DNA from: Argopecten irradians
Lineage: Eukaryota > Mollusca > Bivalvia > Pectinida > Pectinidae
NCBI RefSeq assembly: GCF_041381155.1
Contig: NC_091145.1
Coordinates: forward strand, 39,819,882 to 39,883,881
Direction of reading: 5' to 3'
Length of the DNA stretch: 64,000 bases
The notes beneath the pieces were generated by a model, which saw nothing but the letters and a program-made list of their open reading frames with translations, did no database searches and was not told where the DNA came from. Within the stretch, counting starts at the first letter, position 1, and each line of letters starts with the position of its first letter. A program made the translations under genes and the position numbers. This document shows, in pieces, positions 1-15,100 of the stretch.

Positions 1-129
1 TAAAGAAAGCTTCCTTTTCTGTCCACCAGACAAGTTTGACGAGAGAACATTGGCCCTTTTTTCCAAACCTAGTAATTTGAGCATTTCCGATATCTCCTTT
101 TTCAGAATGTTTCCTGGGCAACCTTTTAA
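1..129 (-). CDS. ABCA3-like exon 10 (ABC signature; cut by window edge)
   Basis: It opens after acceptor ATATTTCAG with [20 protein letters not shown] and reaches the signature motif [11 protein letters not shown] at the window edge. The Walker B motif, which follows this signature in ABC proteins, must lie beyond base 1. Confidence 0.93.
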
Positions 130-3100
130 CTGAAATATAATATTTCTTTTCAGACAACTTCATACATATTATTATATTCCAAACAAGCAAAAATAATGTT
201 AATAAAATCAAAGATCTAAAGCTAATTTCAAATTAGCAATGTAAAGGTTGGAGTATTGTATTTCCTTTTTTAATATCATCAATATTCAAGATAGGTTGAC
301 TGATTGATAGTTGACTTTATGATAGGACATCTTTGTATAACAGAGCTCGGATTTCACCAGCATATGGAAATACAAATCAGTAATTAGTTTACCAGACGAT
401 ACAACACAATACACAGCTATTGACGGTATACCTGAACCATTATTGATAGCTTTTGAAAAGGCTAAATGTCAGAAATGTCTCGGCTACCAATGGTATATCT
501 GAACAATTATTAATAGCTCTTGAAAAGGCTAATTGTCAGAAATGTCTCGGCTACAAATGGTATACCTGAACAATTATTAATAGCTTTTGAATAGGCTAAA
601 TGTCAGAAATGTATAAAACAAATTTACCTTCGCGAAGAACCATAAATGTTCCTCTGTTGTAAGATTATCAAACAATATGTTGTGCTGTGGACAAAGTCCG
701 AGGCTTTTCCGGACACCCTCGATATTCTTCCTAATGTCACATTCGTTGATAATTGCGGTTCCTTTCGTTGGCGGTATAAAGCCTGAAACCAGAACACATC
801 TCTAAAACTTCTTTTACGTACTGTAGCATGTCAGCTCAGTTAAAAGTAAAATCTGACAGGAACAATCAAATACAGTAAAGAAATCCACATAGATTAAATG
901 ATCTCTCATTTCCTTGTGCAAAAACCACATACTTGTTGAGCATTTGCTGTTTGCATGGAGATGGAGAGTAGCACACTTAATGAAAGTTATGCGTATTTGA
1001 AAAGTTATTGAAACAGGAGACTTTAAATGACTGATTGGATAAATATCATAATCGAGTAGTTTAAACCCAAATATTTGGTTGTTTGTTTGATTAATTAACG
1101 TCCAATTAACAGCCAGGGTCATATAAGGACGGCCTTCCTTGTATGCGGTGTATTGCATGTATATGTATGTAGTGCAAGGTGCGTGTTTTGGGAGACTGCG
1201 GTATATTCGTTTTGTGTCTTCTTCTATATTGGAACTATTGCCCATTTTACAGTGCTATATCACTGAAGCATATCGCCGAAGCAACACACCCCACCCGTTC
1301 ACATTATACTGACAACGGGCGAACCAGTCGTTCCACTCTCGATACGAAGAGGGTTCAGCAGGGACACGAAATACCACTTTTATTGACTTTGGTGTGTCTC
1401 GGCCAGGGGACAAAACCCAGAGCCTACCTCACAGGCCGAGCGGTCAACAAAAGGCCAAACGTGAGGTGGTGTCAAGGAAGATGTTAGGAAAATGAAAGTA
1501 AAGTAGGAAGAAAGAAAAGATAAAATCTTAAATTTAGTCGCCTTTTACGATCATGCAATAGGGGCAGCAGGTACAAATCTAAAGCCATACATGCAGGGCC
1601 ATAAACCCAAATAAGCAGAATTTACAAAACAGAAAACAGAATAGCACACATTCTAACGGAAACCTTCTTTGTTGAATTTTGAAATTTAAACACATCTGGA
1701 TTGAGTTTATTATTTCTGGCATAGCATTAGCAGAGGACATACCTGTATGATCGTGCCAGATGTTGTTGGGGAAAGACATTTTGAACATCTGGAGACAAAT
1801 CACCAACAGAACTTCACATAGACATAGAAAGTCAGTGAAGAAGTAAACAGCTTGAAACCCTGAATTTACTCGGTACCATTGTGAAATTGAATTGATGTAA
1901 ATATGTCGCAGTGAAAATTAGTTGGTCTACAGTGTTTTACAATATTTGTCTGGCATTAAGCACCTTACACCTGCATATTACATGTTGTTATTTATAGAAA
2001 CCTACATGCAAAGTTTCTCCAATGAACAAATCTAAGGAGTTAGAGCAAGTTGTCTCCCCTGGTAACACAGGCCTGGATAATCTCGGCAATACCTGCTTCA
2101 TGAACAGCGTTTTACAGTCATTGGCTAATACCAGGGAATTCCGTGACTTCTTTTACAGTAAGTAACTGTCCTAGCCCAAATAACAGGAAATTCCGCGACT
2201 TCTTTTACAGTAAGTAACTGTCCGAGCCCCAATACCAGGGAATTCGGTGACTTATTTTACAGTAAGTAACTGTCCTAGCCCCAATACCAGGGAATTCTGT
2301 GACTTCTTTAAAATTTACAATAAGTAACTGTCCTAGCCCCAATACCAGGGAATTCTGTGGTTCTTCAGATTTGTAAAGCTCTCAAGCATTGTGCTCGATA
2401 TCATGATCATGCTAGTACTTCATAAGGCACTGGACATTGGATGTAGTACGTACCTGTGAGCATGGACATAGTGGTGGTCTTTCCGGCCCCGTTGTGCCCC
2501 AATAAGGCAGTGATCTGGCCCTTATACATGTTCAGAGAGGTATCCACCACGGCTGCCTTCCGCTTCCTGCCGCTACCAAACACCTGTAAAAAGGTCCGAT
2601 CCTTGTATAAACTGTTTCAGTCATTTACATACAGCACAGATCCTGTTCCTTGTAAAGGAAATGGAATTGAAATACTTGGAGTTTCCGTACCCAAATATTA
2701 TATGATTTTACTTGATGACTGGATATTCATGCGTTTTTTAAGTAATTTACTTTGGTGACGTCATTAGTATCCAAGATACTAATAAAAAGCAACATCATAT
2801 TGGGGAAAAGTTTGGTTGGAGAAGGATTATATAATATCATATCTCCTTATTTCACATGTTGTACGCCGTTGTGTTTCTATTATCAATGATATAGTATTAC
2901 ATACCGAGCTTTCATGTACACTGTATATACAGTGTCTAACACTTACCTTTCTAAGGTGACTTATTTGGATTCCGACACTGAGGTCACCGGGGTCACCCTC
3001 GAACTTTTCCGGATTGGCGTGAGTTTCAGTGAGGTCAAGCATTTCCTCTGGTCCATCCGTACCACACCAATACGATTTCTACAGCAGAAGTCAATATAGT

Positions 3101-6100
3101 ATACTACTGTAATTATTTTTATCTTTATAGTATACTACTGTAATTAAACTTATTTTCGCTGCAACGTAATTCCACATTTCCATGGTAACCTTTTCACATG
3201 ATTTATTCTCATACAGTTCTTTGGTGCCCGTGTATGAATCATTTTTGCGATATAAAGTCACTCGAAATCTAATCTATTGTTTATTACTTCCTAAGCGCAG
3301 CTCTCTCTGTGTTTATTTGTATGTGATTTTTCTTAACAATACCATGTTATAGAAGTTGGTCGACTTGTATTGTAAGATTACATTTTTAAGCAGTACATCT
3401 ACGTATCTGACACTAAATAATGACGTTCGTAACACCTCTTGACCTACCGTGCACATGAAGTACCATGGTTTCGGAACTCCGAACTCGCCGGGTCTAACGT
3501 TGTCCAAGTACCAGGCGATGAGGAAGCAGACGACACTGTCCAGTAGCAGCATTCCCATCGCCATACCTAATGAGAAGTTATCGTCTGTGGTCGCCGGACT
3601 GTTGAAATTAGACCACTGGGCTCCAGCCCCTGTATTAACATAATCTTCTCATTATCATTGCCTTCCTGTAACTCCTTACTCAAATCTAGTTTGATTGGAA
3701 TCCTTTTTTATTACCATTATATTACCATCCATCATTATTTCTACATTTATGAGGATTCAAAGGAAAGTATGCTTCATGTTTCAGTTTATAATTGATATTG
3801 CCTAAAATCGTAAAATTTGAAATGCACGTAAGCTTCATGCTGCATAGTTTACAATTTCTTTTAATCAAGATTTCAAGATATTTTTATTCACTCAGTCACA
3901 GTAAATGGATGGGAAGATGTCAAATGTATGATATGTGCACGACGTCATCAAATATGTGGGAATCCATCACTTATTCATCACCAGTACTCTATAATATACA
4001 TGATAGCTCACCTGTGCCCTCGTAGATGGTGATAGTGGTGATACCCCAGGTAAGTGCCATGGGGTGGAGTAAACACGTGGCCAGCTTCACTGACCGACTC
4101 AGTGTATCGTACTCAGACGCTAGGAAGTACTGCGGCACAAAGAACAGGTAATAAAGGATGCCGGCGGCGAAGGCGGCCGACGTAGCTATGGAAACAAAAC
4201 AAAACTACATATGATTGGGCAATGAATTCGAATGGCGTTGTGGTAGCAATACCAGTTTAAATGCCGATATTTTTCATATGAATATATAAATGACGACAGA
4301 ACGGCAGATTAATGAGGACTATAATCACAATAACATTGCTGGTAGATGTTTATAATAACACAGGAGACAAGCATGACAGAGCCGTGGATGTGTTCCTTAA
4401 AGTTTTCACTGAGAGAAAAATCCAAAATGACATTTATCAACTTATTTTCGTTCTACATTTTATGTAAAAAAACGACAATAGAGTTTCATGAATCTAATCT
4501 AATAAACATTTCCGTGAAGATTAGAATGTCTGCAAATTCTTGACCTGTCTTTATATCGACTTGGAGGGGATACAAGCTGTGAAATCACTATTTTTATCAA
4601 GGTTTTCATTTATAATACTTGCAAAATATCCTCAATGCATATCAAAATTATATTTGTTTATCATTTACCTTTGCTGAAGATTGCCGTCATCAGGAAGCAG
4701 AAACCAATGATAGCCAGTGTATAGAGAAGGAAAAAGACAAAAATCAGGGTTGGCGCGGATTTCGGCAATACACTTCCGGTCTCTCCTGTATCGATTGACA
4801 TCATCAGAGTGAAGAAGAAGCATGCGATAAGCATGTAGATAAAGACTTTGGTGAACCAGGACATCCAGTACAGGACAGGATGTAATCCCATCAACTTCAT
4901 TGTCTCCTGTAATCAAGGTCATTTGTTTTGCTCAATCTATTGTCATCTCCAATAACAATTCACTTACAAAGTAATCGATGGTAAAAACATCCGCACACAA
5001 AATCTAAACCAAATCATACAAAGATTACTAGAAGCTGAAACAGATAATAGTCAAATTTAAGCTTGGCTTGGTACTATCTCCGGTAATACAAACATTTAAA
5101 TATATTCCAATAAAATTCTACAGACATTGACCATAGTTGAAACATTATTCAATTGATGAATACGTACATGTACCTCGTTTTGACCAAACATGTAACATCA
5201 CAGAAAACTATATACTTCCATACTTGGGTTTTAGATAACATTGCAAAGAACTTTCCAAATATATATCATACCCCGCCACCTCTTCAATGTTTTAGAATAG
5301 AATAGAACAAACTAACATGCTGGTACACACATTTTGATGAACCTTTGTCATTATATAATTTCATTTGGTCACCATGGCAATCTAATGTATTTTGCTTCTT
5401 GTGGAGGTAGGAAAATATTGTTAAACAAACACTCATTGCATATCAAGATTAAAGTGAATAGTGGGGAAAGAAAACCGGTCTAAATGTGTTCATTTGCCTT
5501 CCAAAAGTTCTTACATATCAAAACGACGGTAAAGTTCTGCTTATAATGTCCAGTTTTGACCATTGAAATGACGGAAAAGCCCCGTGTAGATTTAGCACAG
5601 TTCTTAAAACAACTCTTTGAAAGCGAGGTTGCGTGGGAATGTCAACACGGATATAGCCAGCCGGGAGGACATTTTAGGAATCCAATAAAGGAAATTAATT
5701 TATTTGCACACAGAACGGTTTTGGCGGGATTTTTTATTTTTTTATTTTTCTATTTCATCAGAAATTAAAATGGATATTTTTATAACATTTTACCGAGTTT
5801 AGCCTTCCTTTACCGACTATTCGCTTTAAATAAGGCTAAATTGCTGTCCACGTTTTTTAACACTAAATACATACCACCTAGAACTTTCTCACATCCGGAT
5901 TGTCGCTCCAGGTGGCACCCTCATAACACTTAGGTGATATCTATTTGTGCTTACAAACCTTGTTATCCACCTTATTACAAGGTTGCACCTTCTTAATACC
6001 TTGTTGTCCACATTGTAACCGACATTGTCCAACCTGTTACCCACATTGTTATCCACCTTATTACAAGGTGGCACCTTCTTAATACCATGTTGTCCACATT

Positions 6101-9100
6101 GTAACCGACATTGTCCAACCTGTTACCCACATTGTTATCCACCTTATTACAGGGTGGCACTTCTTAATACCATATTGTCCACATTGTAACCGACATTGTC
6201 CAACCTGTTACCCACATTGTTATCCACCTTATTACAAGGTGGCACCTTCTTAATACCTTGTTGTCCACATTGTAACCGATATTGTCCAACCTGTTACCCA
6301 CATTGTTATCCACCTTATTACAGGGTGGCACTTCTTAATACCATATTGTCCACATTGTAACCGACATTGTCCACACTGTTACCCACATTATCATTTCCCT
6401 TGTTACCCATCTTGTTACCTTGTTGCCAACCTTGTTACATTATTACCCACACCGTTACCCACCTTGTTACACACACTGTTACCCACCTTGTTACATTATT
6501 ACCCACACTTCTACCCACCTTGTTATACACACTGTTTCCCACACTGTTACCCCGACTGTTACCCACCTTGTTACACACACTGTTACCCACCTTGTTACAG
6601 ACACTGTTACCCACCCTGTTATGTTATTACCTACACTGTAACCCACCTTGTCATATTATTACCCACACGGTTACCCACCTTGTTACATTTACCCACACTG
6701 TTACCCACCTCGTTACACACACCGTTACCCACCTTGTTACACACACTGTTACCCACCTTGTTACATTATTACCCACACTTCTACCCACCTTGTTACATTA
6801 TTGCCCACACTGTTATCCACCTTGTTACATTATTTCCACACAGTTACCCACCTTGTTACCCACACTGTTACCCATCTTGTTACATTATTACCCACACTGT
6901 TACCCACCTTGTTACATTATTGCCCACACTGTTATCCACCTTTTTACATTATTAGCCAAACTGTTACCCAACATGTTATATTATTACACACACTGTTACC
7001 CACCTTGTTACCCACCTTGTTACCTTGTAACCCACCTTCTTATATAATTACCCACACTGTTATCCACCTTGTTACATTATTCCCCACACTGTGACCCACC
7101 TTGTTAGATTATTACACACACAGTTACCCACCTTGTTAAATTATTTCCCACACTGTTACCCACCTTGTTACCCACACTGTTATCCACCTTACTACATTAT
7201 TACCTACACTGTAACCCACCTTGTTATATTATTACCCACACGGTTACCAACCTTGTTACATTATTAGCCACACTGTTACCCACCTCGTTACCCACACCGT
7301 TACCCAACTTGTTACACACACTGTTACCCACCTTGTTACATTATTACCCACACTTTTATCCACCTTGTTACATTATTGCTCACACTTTTATCCACCTTGT
7401 TACATTATTTCCACACAGTTACCCACCTTGTTACCCACACTGTTACCCATCTTGTTACATTATTACACACACAATGTTACCCACCTTGTTACCCACCTTG
7501 TTACCTTGTAACCCACCTTCTTACATTATTACCCACACTGTTATCCACCTTACTACATTATTATCTACACTGTTACCCACCTTGTTACAGTATTACCCAC
7601 ACTGTTACCAACCTTGTTAGATTATTACACACACTGTGACCCACCTTGTTATATAATTACCCACACTGTTATCCACCTTGTTACATTATTCCCCACACTG
7701 TGACCCACCTTGTTAGATTATTACACACACTGTTACCCACCTTGTTAAATTATTTCCCACACTGTTACCCACCTTGTTACCCACACTGTTATCCACACTG
7801 TTACCCCGACTGTTACCCACCTTGTTACACACACTGTTATCCACCTTACTACATTATTACCTACACTGTTACCCACCTTGTTACATTATTACCCACACTG
7901 TTACCCACCTTGTTACACACACTGTTACCCATCTTGTTACATTATTATCTACACTGATACTCACCTTGTTACATTATTACCCACACTGTTACCCATCTTG
8001 TTACATTATTACCCACACTGTTACCCACCTTGTTACACACACTGTTACCCATCTTGTTACATTATTACCCACACTGTTACCCACCTTGTTACACACACTG
8101 TTACCCACCTTGTTACATTATTACCCACACTGTTACCCATCTTGTTACATTATTACCCACACTGTTACCCACCTCGTTACACGCACTGTTACCCTCCTTG
8201 TTACATTATTACCCACACTGTTACCCACCTTGTTACACACACTGTTACCCATCTTGTTACATTATTACACACACTGTTACCCATCATGTTACATTATTAC
8301 CCACACTGTTACCCACCTTGTTATCCACCTTGTTACCCACCTTGTTACTTTATCACCCACACTGTTATCCACCTTGTTACATTATTGCCCACACTGTTAC
8401 CCACCTTGTTATATTATAACCCACACTGGTACCCAACTTGTTACACACGCTGTTACACACCTTGTTACACACACTGTTATCTACCTTGTTACCCCGACTG
8501 TTACCCACCTTGTTACACACACTGTTACCTACCTTGTTACAGTATCACCCACACTGTTACCCACCTTGTTATACACACCGTTTCCCACACTGTTACCCCG
8601 ACTGTTACCCACCTTGTTACTTACACTGTTACCCACCTTGTTATATTATTACCCACACTGTTACCCACCTTGTTACACACACTGTTACCCACATTGTTAC
8701 ACACACTGTTACCTACCTTGTTACAGTATCACCCACACTGTTACCCACCTCGTTACACACACTGTTACCCACCTTGTTACACACACTGTTACCCACATTG
8801 TTACACACACTGTTACCCACCTTGTTACACACACTGTTACCCACCTTGTTACACACACTGTTACCCACCTTGTTACATTATTACCCACACTGTTACCCAC
8901 ATTGTTACACACACTGTTACCCACCTTGTTACACACACTGTTACCCACATTGTTACACACACTGTTACCCACCTTGTTACACACGCTGTTACCCACATTG
9001 TTATATTATTACCCCGACTGTTACCCACCTTGTTACACACACTGTTACCCACCTTGTTATATTATTACCCACACTGTTACCCACCTTGTTACACACACTG

Positions 9101-12100
9101 TTACCCACCTTGTTATATTATTACCCACACTGTTACCCACCTTGTTACACACACTGTTACCCACCTTGTTACACACACTGTTACCCACATTGTTACACAC
9201 ACTGTTACCCACATTGTTACACACACTGTTACCCACATTGTTACACACACTGTTACCCACATTGTTACACACACTGTTACCCACCTTGTTACACACGCTG
9301 TTACCCACCTTGAGTTTTTTCTCCTTCTCATACACGATGTTTTTAGTAGTCTGGAAGACTGTCACAATGAAGGCGAACAGGACGATGGCGGGTAGGGAGG
9401 ACCGTAGAACTGTAAGTAGAGTGTCCTCCACGTACGGGGGGTAGGGCATCTTCCGGAGGTTCACGTTGTATTTAGTACCTATACCATTCCCGGGACTGCT
9501 GTGGTCAATCACTGCCTTGTTGATCGTGTATTGTAGGAAAAGAAAACCCGTCTCCAGATAGTCTATAAAACAAACAGGAGCAAATTAGCCTTTGATTGGC
9601 TATATTCGGTGTGAAGATCATGCCAAATATATACGAAATGTTACACTCATTTTTTTCCATAGACCGAAAGAATGGTACGTCAATTATTATGACGTCATAC
9701 ATACAGCATTGTTTCGCAGGTAATTTCAAAAGCGGCACAGTCATTGGCCAAACTAAAATATTGGATAGATATCAATGCGCCTCAACTCCATTTGTTTCAT
9801 TGTAAAAATAAGTAAAACCACGATAATATATGCCTAATTAGTACCTGATTGAGTTATCTGAATTAAATTATAAGAAACATCTTTTGGGGTTATTAAGTCA
9901 TAGACAAAAAAGGACGGTCATTCTTTTTCACAGACATGAAGAATGTCCTTCCGTTATAAAGAATGTCCTTCCGTTATGAAGAATGTCCTTCCGTTATAAA
10001 GAATGTCCTTCCGTTATAAAGAATGTCCTTCCGTTATGAAGAATGTCCTTCCGTTATAAAGAATGTCCTTCCGTTATAAAGAATGTCCTTCCGTTATGAA
10101 GAATGTCCTTCCGTTATGAAGAATGTCCTTCCGTTATGAAGAAGTCCTTCCGTTATAAAGAATGTCCTTCCGTTATGAAGAATGTCCTTCCGTTATAAAG
10201 AATGTCCTTCCGTTATGAAGAATGTCCTTCCGTTATGAAGAATGTCCTTCCGTTATAAAGAATGTCCTTCCGTTATAAAGAATGTCCTTCCGTTATAAAG
10301 AATGTCCTTCCGTTATAAAGAATGTCCTTCCGTTATAAAGAATGTCCTTCCGTTATGAAGAATGTCCTTCCGTTATGAAGAATGTCCTTCCGTTATGAAG
10401 AATGTCCTTCCGTTATGAAGAATGTCCTTCCGTTATGAAGAATGTCCTTCCGTTATGAAGAATGTCCTTCCGTTATAAAGAATGTCCTTCCGTTATGAAG
10501 AATGTCCTTCCGTTATGAAGAATGTCCTTCCGTTATGAAGAATGTCCTTCCGTTATGAAGAATGTCCTTCCGTTATGAAGAATGTCCTTCCGTTATAAAG
10601 AATGTCCTTCCGTTATGAAGAATGTCCTTCCGTTATGAAGAATGTCCTTCCGTTATGAAGAATGTCCTTCCGTTATGAAGAATGTCCTTCCGTTTTTTGT
10701 CTATGACTTAATAACCCGAAAAGATATTGAGAATAACGCTTAATTATCTTGAGCATTTTGATTAGTTATTTCTTGTGGACATTCGGTATGTGTAGTGCCA
10801 ATTAATTAGATAAATTTAAATTAGTTCTCTTTAGAATAAATGAAGCAATATTTGTTGTTAATGGTTGTGATGGTTCTGTCCTTACGTGAGAATAACAAAG
10901 CCATAATTTTGAAATACAATAACATTTAAAGCTAACAATATAAACGATATCGTTCGACTGGCTTGCGTCATTGTTTTGATGGCTTTAATTCGTCGACAAT
11001 CCTTTAAAAATTATCAGAAGACATGTTAACTCTTCTGGTGTAGCTTTATATTAAAATGTAGAATCGTACGTGAAATTCCTAACAAAATAACAATATTGGT
11101 ACAGCCAACACTTTAGGTGTTCTGTGTGTTTGTGTACCAGGAGTGTTCTTGTCTTATTGGTCTTCCTATCAAATTGTACATTTCGTAAAAGAATTCTTTT
11201 TTTATTTCTAACCAAGGCGAACGTAATATTAAATTGAATTGATAAAAAGCCTACACGGTTCCCCGGTATAGTTTGAATTTTGGTCCCTTGGTCCAAACTG
11301 TTGATAGAACTGGAATGTCCTGTCTGTTCTCCATTTGTCGGCCAACTCGTTGGCCACACGCAATTTGTAAGTGATGCCCTTCGGGAGGGAAGCGTCATCA
11401 GAGAAATTCCCTTCGAACTCGATGACAGCCCATACGTTACGTGGATTGTTTTCATATTCATTGATAGCGTCGGCGGCCGTAGGGAACCCTGTAAAATAGA
11501 ACGATAAAGCTGAAAAAATCTATAGAAACTGGAATGTAGTAAATCCCCAAAGACATTGCTGAAAATGCACAGCGTGATATATTGCAGTTATTATACATTG
11601 ACCGACACAATCATATGCAAAGCTGTAGAAAAGATTGAGTCCGGACGGACATATTATACATATTGTGCAAGTCAGGAGCTAGTTACAGACAAACTGGAAC
11701 TTTTTGTCGCTCAACAAAGTAAACTTATGTCTTTATAAGGAACTTATAAAATTGTATTCAATGTCAAATTCGTTAGTATCTGTTGTTGGGTTTCTATGCA
11801 ATTGCATTACAATGATAAAAATATTATATATAAATATATTACAAAATAAAAAATAATGTTATAGATGTTATCTGTCAGAAAACAAATCTGTGTCTTGACT
11901 GGTTCGCCCGTTGTCAGTATAATGTGACCGGGTGGGGTGTGTTGCTTTGTGTCCTCGGCGGCATGCTTCAGTGATATAGCACTATAAAAAGGGCAATAGT
12001 TCTACTATACAAGAAGACACAACATGAATATACCGCAGTCTCCCAAAACATGCACCTCGCACAACATGCACGCAATACATCGCATACATGAGAGGCCGTC

Positions 12101-15100
12101 CTTACATGACCATAGCTGTTTATAGGACGTTAATTAATCAAACAAACAAACTAATGTTGCTTCCAGGGCGGTTTTGTAGTGGACCGACGATAGTCGTGGC
12201 GCAGATAGTCCAGTAAACTCACAATCCGGACGGAAATATCAGGAAATAGATTGGACTTAGAAATCACAACCCGGAAAGTTTGTGACTGGGACGCGAATTA
12301 CGGATTATCGAGGGTCCATTCTATATAATGTCGGATAAACAAATATTAACATAAATTCACAAGGGAAGGCCACGCGCTCTGTGTCATACGCGCATTTGTT
12401 GAATAAATGACGCATCAAAAAACATACTTTGCGCCCTTTCCGTGCATAGACATTTGGTTTTTGAGACGGACCCCGGTTTCTAAACACGCTGATGAAAGGT
12501 CGTTTTTGATTGGTTCCCCGCCCGCTGATTTGTCCAATGTATACAGAGGTTACATGACGCGTATTACAAACCATTAATGCATTGAAATATCGAGTTTTGT
12601 TGATCGTTTTAATAAGTAAATGCAACTATATATCGTGTTCTGCCTTCCAGTGTAAGCGATTTTCAACTAAATAAGCGACTTGTCACGTGACACTCAGCAA
12701 TGGTATAAGCGGTCCGATGTAAACAAAGATGTCATCACACAAAATTCTGATACTGTTCGGGGAGTTCCCTGCGTTAGAACCTAGATGTAATCTGATACTG
12801 TACTTGCTGGTCGAAGTCATCTATGAGAGATAATTTCCATTCTTTTCACTCTACAGCCTGAAAGCGACAGAGACAATTTCTTTAGCGTATTACGTATTAA
12901 CGATTTAAACTACATGTATTTTGTGATGTGGTCGATCACATTCACGTAACTTTATCTGAAGAACACCTGAACACTGCGTGTGACAAGTCAACCACGTGCA
13001 TTACGGTAGTAATCTTCAACATTCCTTCCGTATTTGGAGACAGAAACAGCAAAACTAGTAAGCGTTCATTCCGTTTTGCTTCTACAGTAAATCGCTTCTT
13101 TGGGTCGGTATATGAACTACACACTACTTATGTTTCTGATTTTGTATTTGACAAACAATGACACATGAAGTGAACAGACATGTCTGTGTATTTCTGCTAA
13201 CATACATATAATCAATGTTTTGTTTTATAACAAGAACAAAAAAGTTTAATATGACTTTAAATTTTGAAGCCGTTTCTGGTTAAATTATCAGTTAACAAAT
13301 TTATCTGCTAGCATTATTTTCTTATTTGCTGACTCAACAGTACACTTACTAATGAGTGACTAATAAAACATTGATGGTACATGCTGATGTTAATTTTTGT
13401 TTTCGCCTCAATGTCCCTAGAAGATGTTGTTTTGGCGCATTGTCTGATCAAATGTCCCATTAAAATTTTATATCAAGGGGACATAGTAGCATAGTAACGA
13501 ATCGCCTTCCCTATCACTGATGATACGAAAATCATTGTCTAATGATGAGATAATTCGTGTTGGCATACAAATTGATACAATAAATGATAGTTCATTACAT
13601 TAGCTCAGTCGAATGTCATGTCTGATAAATTATAAAACACACAATTAGTTCACCATCCTTCCACGTGTAACTCTAAACCCTATCATTTTACCATGGCGTA
13701 CGCAGTTGTTAATGTCTATGTTATCAAATTGCATGCAGATTTGTATCCGAATAGCATAAACGTCGAATGACAAAAAGGAAATCAATAAAATTAGCTGAAA
13801 CAAGGAGTTTATAAACACGCTGTTAGAATAAAATTACATACGAGTAGTAATTTACATATCATAAAATTCAGAACAAAACTAGAAATGATGATGGCATGTA
13901 AATATGTAGCATTTACCTTTAACGACTAAGCCTAGTCCTAACAATACAAATAACCTAAAATCTCGATAATAAGCCGCGGCTTATATTTATTTTAGTAGGA
14001 AATCCAAGGCTTATTTTCAGGGCCGGTCTATGTTCAAGCTCGCTTATTTTGGAAGTTATTTTTCATGTAACGTATGGTAGGCTTACATTCAAATTAAAAT
14101 AAAAGAAACAAAGTCATTAGGTACACTGTACATGAACCAATTTGACAACTACAACAAATATACATATATTTATACATATACACGTATTTATGTATAGGAT
14201 ACAGTAACAACACTACCACAGAACATTAAAGAGAATAATATGTTGACAACCATGGCGTCAGAACAAGTCTTAGATAATTTCCTTGGAAGAATATTTAATT
14301 CAGGGCTTACATTCGAAACCCGCTTATTTTCGATTCAGGCTTAAACCGAAGAAATTAAAGCTACCCATCGCCCACGAGTGTCGGATGACATCCATCCATT
14401 AAACTCGTCTTTTATTTTAATATCCTAGGCAACGTTTTAGTGATACTGATTTAGTTGTATTCATTATCATACCAAACCTTGATGTTATTTTAACGATTTT
14501 AATTCTTTTCTTGAGAGAGAAATAGGATTGGATTAGAGTAAGCAATCATATCCTGTATGTTATAATTAATCGTGAATATAAATATCAAACATAATACCTA
14601 CAGCCTACAGTGTAAGGATTAAATATGTCGGTGTCAGTTATGGGGAATGAAACTATTGTGTAGTTGATCTCTCATAGTTATCATTGATTCATTAAATTAT
14701 GGTCGGATGAATAAATTGAGCAATAAAATTAACATATTATATAAAATATAAGTCATCTTCAAACGCAAACGAATACAATTCTCTAAAAGGTCTTGGAAAA
14801 AACTACGTAAAAACTTAAAGTTGAAAGTCGTGATATGGTTGCCATAAGTTGAAAGTTTAAAGACTGCCGTGCTACCTTCACCATCCTACGTTACTATGTT
14901 ACCGTAACGTGAACACTTTTAACAGATACACCCAGTACATTGTAATTCCACTCAGGACAACTTATATTTACCAAGAGATCGATTTATTTATTATGTGTTT
15001 TTTGTTGCATTTGTGCAATTCTCTCCAATTTGTAAATTGTACATGCATACATGGAAGGATAAGAATTTAAGAAGGAGAAGAACTTATCCTATACTAAATT

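Noticed and set aside
814..1487. Open frames at 814-1245 (minus) and 1179-1487 (plus)
   Set aside because: They overlap a dispersed repeat, have no domain, and lie in an ABCA intron.
6367..9444. Very long plus-strand open frames with repeated HTVTHLV / PTLLPTLL peptides
   Set aside because: They lie wholly in the intron 3 satellite; stop-free frames follow from the unit composition and appear in all three frames at once.
9941..10695. CRISPR-like regular repeats
   Set aside because: The units are contiguous without spacers and the sequence is from an animal nuclear genome; the same holds for the 59-bp array, whose 'spacers' are identical.
11280..11507. Plus-strand open frame over ABCA exon 2
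   Set aside because: Antisense shadow of a real exon whose minus-strand frame joins in phase with exons 1 and 3.
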